Below are positions 25,562 through 27,357 of a stretch of DNA of 27,357 nt, piece after piece (position 1 is the first letter of the stretch; each line of letters starts with the position of its first letter). The notes under the pieces are model-generated. The model made no database searches and was not told the DNA's origin. It saw only the letters and a program-made list of their open reading frames with translations. This DNA comes from Roseiarcus sp035606915. Lineage in GTDB: Bacteria; Pseudomonadota; Alphaproteobacteria; Rhizobiales; Beijerinckiaceae. Made by a program: the position numbers and the translations under genes. The stretch covers positions 1 to 27,357 of the forward strand of contig DATNDU010000062.1 of NCBI GenBank assembly GCA_035606915.1, given 5' to 3'.

Positions 25562-26546
25562 CTTGATTACCGACGTGCCCGGCGTCCTGGTTGGCCATGC
25601 CGACGACGCGCGCCTCGCTTCGGGTACGACCGTGGTGCTGTTCGATCGTCCGGCGGTCGGCGGCCTCGCGGCGCCCGGCGGCGCCCCGGCGTTGCGCGAC
25701 GGGCTGCTGCTGGCCCCGGAAATGACGGTGGAGACCATCGACGCCTTCGCGCTGTCCGGCGGCTCGGTCTATGGGCTGGATGCGGCCAGCGGCGCGCTGT
25801 CGTGGCTGGCGGAACGGGGGCGCGGCTTCGAGTTCGGGGCCATGCGGGTGCCGATCTGCCCGACGGCGGCGCTGTTCGACCTCACCAACGGCGGCGACAA
25901 ATCCTGGCCTCGCTCGCCCTATCTGGAGTTCGGCTACGCCGCCGCGGCCGCCGCCGCGCCGGAGTTCGCGCTCGGCACGGTCGGCGCCGGCTTCGGCGCG
26001 CGAACCTTCGATCTCAAGGGCGGCATCGGCTCGGCGAGCGTCGTCTCCTCGCGCGGCTTCACCGTTGGCGCGATCGCCGCCGCCAATTGCGTCGGCCGCG
26101 CGACGCGCGGAACGAGCCCGCATTTCTGGGCCGCGTCCTACGAGCAGGGCGACGAGTTCGGCGGCTTGGGCGAAGGCGCACCGGCGCCCGACAAGCTCGA
26201 TTTCGTGCTGAAGAGCGATCCCGGCGGCTCCACCACCATCGCCGTCGTCGCCACCGACGCCGCCTTCGACAAGGCGCGCATGACCCGCATCGCCATCATG
26301 GCGAGCGGCGGCTTCGCGCTTGGCTTCCGCCCGGCCTTCGGCCCCGGCGACGGCGATCTCGTCTTCGCCGCCTCGACCGGGCGCGCCGCAAAGACGCCGG
26401 ATTTCCGCGATCTCGCCGAGATCGGCACGCTGGCGGCGGAATGTCTGGCCCGCGCCATCGCGCGCGGCGTCTATTGCGCGACGGCGCTGCCGTTTGCCGG
26501 CGCGAAGCCCTCGTGGCGCGACCGCTGGGGCGTTAGCGCCAACTGA
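25554..26546 (+). CDS. P1-family (DmpA/NylC-like) self-processing peptidase
   Basis: A 330-residue member of the DmpA/S58 N-terminal nucleophile family. Typical blocks are ITDVPGVLVGHADDARLASGTTVVLF, GGAPALRDGLLLAPEMTVE, FALSGGSVYGLDAASGALSWL, VPICPTAALFDL, TVGAGFGARTFDLKGGIGSAS and GGSTTIAVVATDA. The last block is the expected self-cleavage site: in many relatives it reads N-T-T, with Thr as the new N-terminal nucleophile; here it is Ser226-Thr227-Thr228, so Asn is replaced by Ser. Relatives cleave N-terminal residues, D-amino acid amides, beta-peptides or nylon oligomers. No signal peptide. The start ATG 25554 overlaps nnr by eight bases, giving translational coupling. The end overlaps the convergent GT25 gene by 14 bases. 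Confidence 0.9.
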   Translation: MRNLITDVPGVLVGHADDARLASGTTVVLFDRPAVGGLAAPGGAPALRDGLLLAPEMTVETIDAFALSGGSVYGLDAASGALSWLAERGRGFEFGAMRVPICPTAALFDLTNGGDKSWPRSPYLEFGYAAAAAAAPEFALGTVGAGFGARTFDLKGGIGSASVVSSRGFTVGAIAAANCVGRATRGTSPHFWAASYEQGDEFGGLGEGAPAPDKLDFVLKSDPGGSTTIAVVATDAAFDKARMTRIAIMASGGFALGFRPAFGPGDGDLVFAASTGRAAKTPDFRDLAEIGTLAAECLARAIARGVYCATALPFAGAKPSWRDRWGVSAN

Positions 26547-27306
26547 CGCGGACGCGGCGCATCGTCGGCAGCAGCCGCGCCGCCCGCCGCGCCTGATCGA
26601 TGAGCCGCCCGGCCTCGCGGGCGAGCCGCGCCAAGCCGCGCGGCTTGTCGCGCTTCGCAGCCGCTGCGAGCCTGGCGCGGTCGGTTTCGTGCAGCGTCGT
26701 GGCGACGCCCCAGCGGGCGGCGGGGTCGGGGTGTAGATTGTCCTGCACGACGATGGCGGGATCGAGCTGATAGGCGACGAGGCGCCGCTCGAAGATCGCG
26801 GCGCGACCGAACAGCGTGTGGTCGATGGGCGCGGCGAGCGCCCGCGTCGCCGCCAGCAGCTTCAGCGCGCCGGCGCGGCTGACGAGATAGCCGGCGGAGC
26901 AGAGATGTTCGGCGCCGAGACGGCGCAAGGTCCGGTCGCTTAAGGCTATGCCGCGCCGCGCCAGCCAGACGCGGTCGAACACAGTCTCCAGCTTGACGAG
27001 ATCGAAGCGCACGCGCCCCCAATCGGCGCCGAGCAGGCCCGACAATCCGTGCCCGAGATGCGTGTCGTCCTCCAGCACCACCGCATGGTCGGCGGGGCTG
27101 GCAAGGAGCCGCCGCCACGCCTTGCGATGGCTGAGGATCAGCGCCGTCTCGGCGCTCGACAGCCGGGGATGACGGGGCAGCCGGCGCGCCCGGCCGTCGA
27201 TCGCGGCGACGAACTCCGGCGCGATCCCGGCCTGCGCCAGCCCCTGCGCCATGAAAGCCCGCCGCTCCGGCGAGCGCGCGAGATTCAGCACGTAGACCGG
27301 GATCAT
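26533..27306 (-). CDS. Glycosyltransferase family 25 (LPS-type)
   Basis: A 257-residue cytosolic glycosyltransferase. It opens MIPVYVLNLARSPERRAFM, the GT25 first strand and nucleotide-sugar region, then FVAAIDGR, ALILSHRKAWRRLLAS, VVLEDDTHL (acidic metal-binding motif), SAGYLVSRAGALKLL and PIDHTLFG. A basic, Arg-rich C-terminal tail may hold it to the membrane surface. GT25 members such as LgtB and LpsA-like enzymes add galactose or similar sugars to lipooligosaccharide; donor and acceptor are unknown. ATG 27306 is preferred over a start 30 bases upstream because it begins directly at the first strand and overlaps the preceding stop (ATGA), implying coupling. No clear ribosome binding site. 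Confidence 0.88.
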   Translation of the reverse strand: MIPVYVLNLARSPERRAFMAQGLAQAGIAPEFVAAIDGRARRLPRHPRLSSAETALILSHRKAWRRLLASPADHAVVLEDDTHLGHGLSGLLGADWGRVRFDLVKLETVFDRVWLARRGIALSDRTLRRLGAEHLCSAGYLVSRAGALKLLAATRALAAPIDHTLFGRAAIFERRLVAYQLDPAIVVQDNLHPDPAARWGVATTLHETDRARLAAAAKRDKPRGLARLAREAGRLIDQARRAARLLPTMRRVRVSWR

Positions 27307-27357
27307 GGCTTCAGCCGCTGCTTCAGCCGCCGCCACCAGATCGCCTTGCGCCAGCGC
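27303..27357 (-). CDS. C-terminal end of an upstream gene (partial)
   Basis: The last 17 codons of a minus-strand frame enter from the right edge and end in TGA at 27303-27305, overlapping the GT25 start by four bases. The peptide ends RRLKQRLKP and contains WW, a basic tail of the kind seen on membrane-associated glycosyltransferases. The four-base overlap is the main support; identity is not determinable. Confidence 0.45.
   Translation of the reverse strand, partial: RWRKAIWWRRLKQRLKP

Overview
The window is very GC-rich and densely packed. Its gene content fits a Hyphomicrobiales-type alphaproteobacterium: a PQQ dehydrogenase, a single-chain acyl-CoA carboxylase, UreD, a PleC/DivJ-like H-box and P1 peptidase families. 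This assignment is inferred from gene families and base composition; there is no rRNA or marker gene to confirm it. I see no tRNA, rRNA, CRISPR array, insertion sequence or phage gene.

Layout. 1-1058 (-): front of a six-helix membrane sensor histidine kinase, cut by the left edge. 1363-1974 (+): glutathione S-transferase. 2019-3242 (-): O-antigen-ligase-like polytopic protein. 3221-3335: six tandem 18-bp dyad repeats in the divergent region before 3456-8764 (+), a tight run of ureD, a GT39-type membrane glycosyltransferase and a fused biotin-dependent carboxylase. 9047-10735 (+): methyltransferase plus an unknown protein. 10732-13123 (-): CDP-diacylglycerol pyrophosphatase and a gamma-glutamyltransferase/oxamate-amidohydrolase-like Ntn enzyme. 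13193-14528 (+): small two-helix protein and a histone-deacetylase-like hydrolase. 14555-19121 (-): complete Dpp/Opp-type importer core (two permeases, two ATPases, no binding protein) followed by a metzincin-type metalloprotease without a signal peptide. 19263-21907 (+): four-helix membrane protein, translationally overlapping a periplasmic PQQ dehydrogenase, then a 51-residue exported peptide. 21944-22972 (-): unusual protein with a degenerate methyltransferase-like C-terminus. 23112-23942: cupin and VOC protein, convergent. 24032-26546 (+): NAD(P)HX repair enzyme overlapping a P1 peptidase. 26533-27357 (-): GT25 glycosyltransferase and the tail of the gene before it.

How genes work together. 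The clearest units are the peptide importer, the four-helix protein with the PQQ dehydrogenase (probably a two-piece counterpart of membrane glucose/quinate dehydrogenase), and nnr with the P1 peptidase. Three genes touch cell-surface glycans (O-antigen ligase, GT39, GT25) but they are scattered. Strands alternate often, and convergent genes abut or overlap.

Most unusual items: the 18-bp dyad array at 3221-3335; two separate perfect 27-bp tandem duplications, each spanning the stop codon of a gene (5634-5687 and 15424-15477); the signal-less metzincin; the methyltransferase-like orphan at 21944-22972; and ureD with no other urease gene in the window. None of these amounts to a proven new system.
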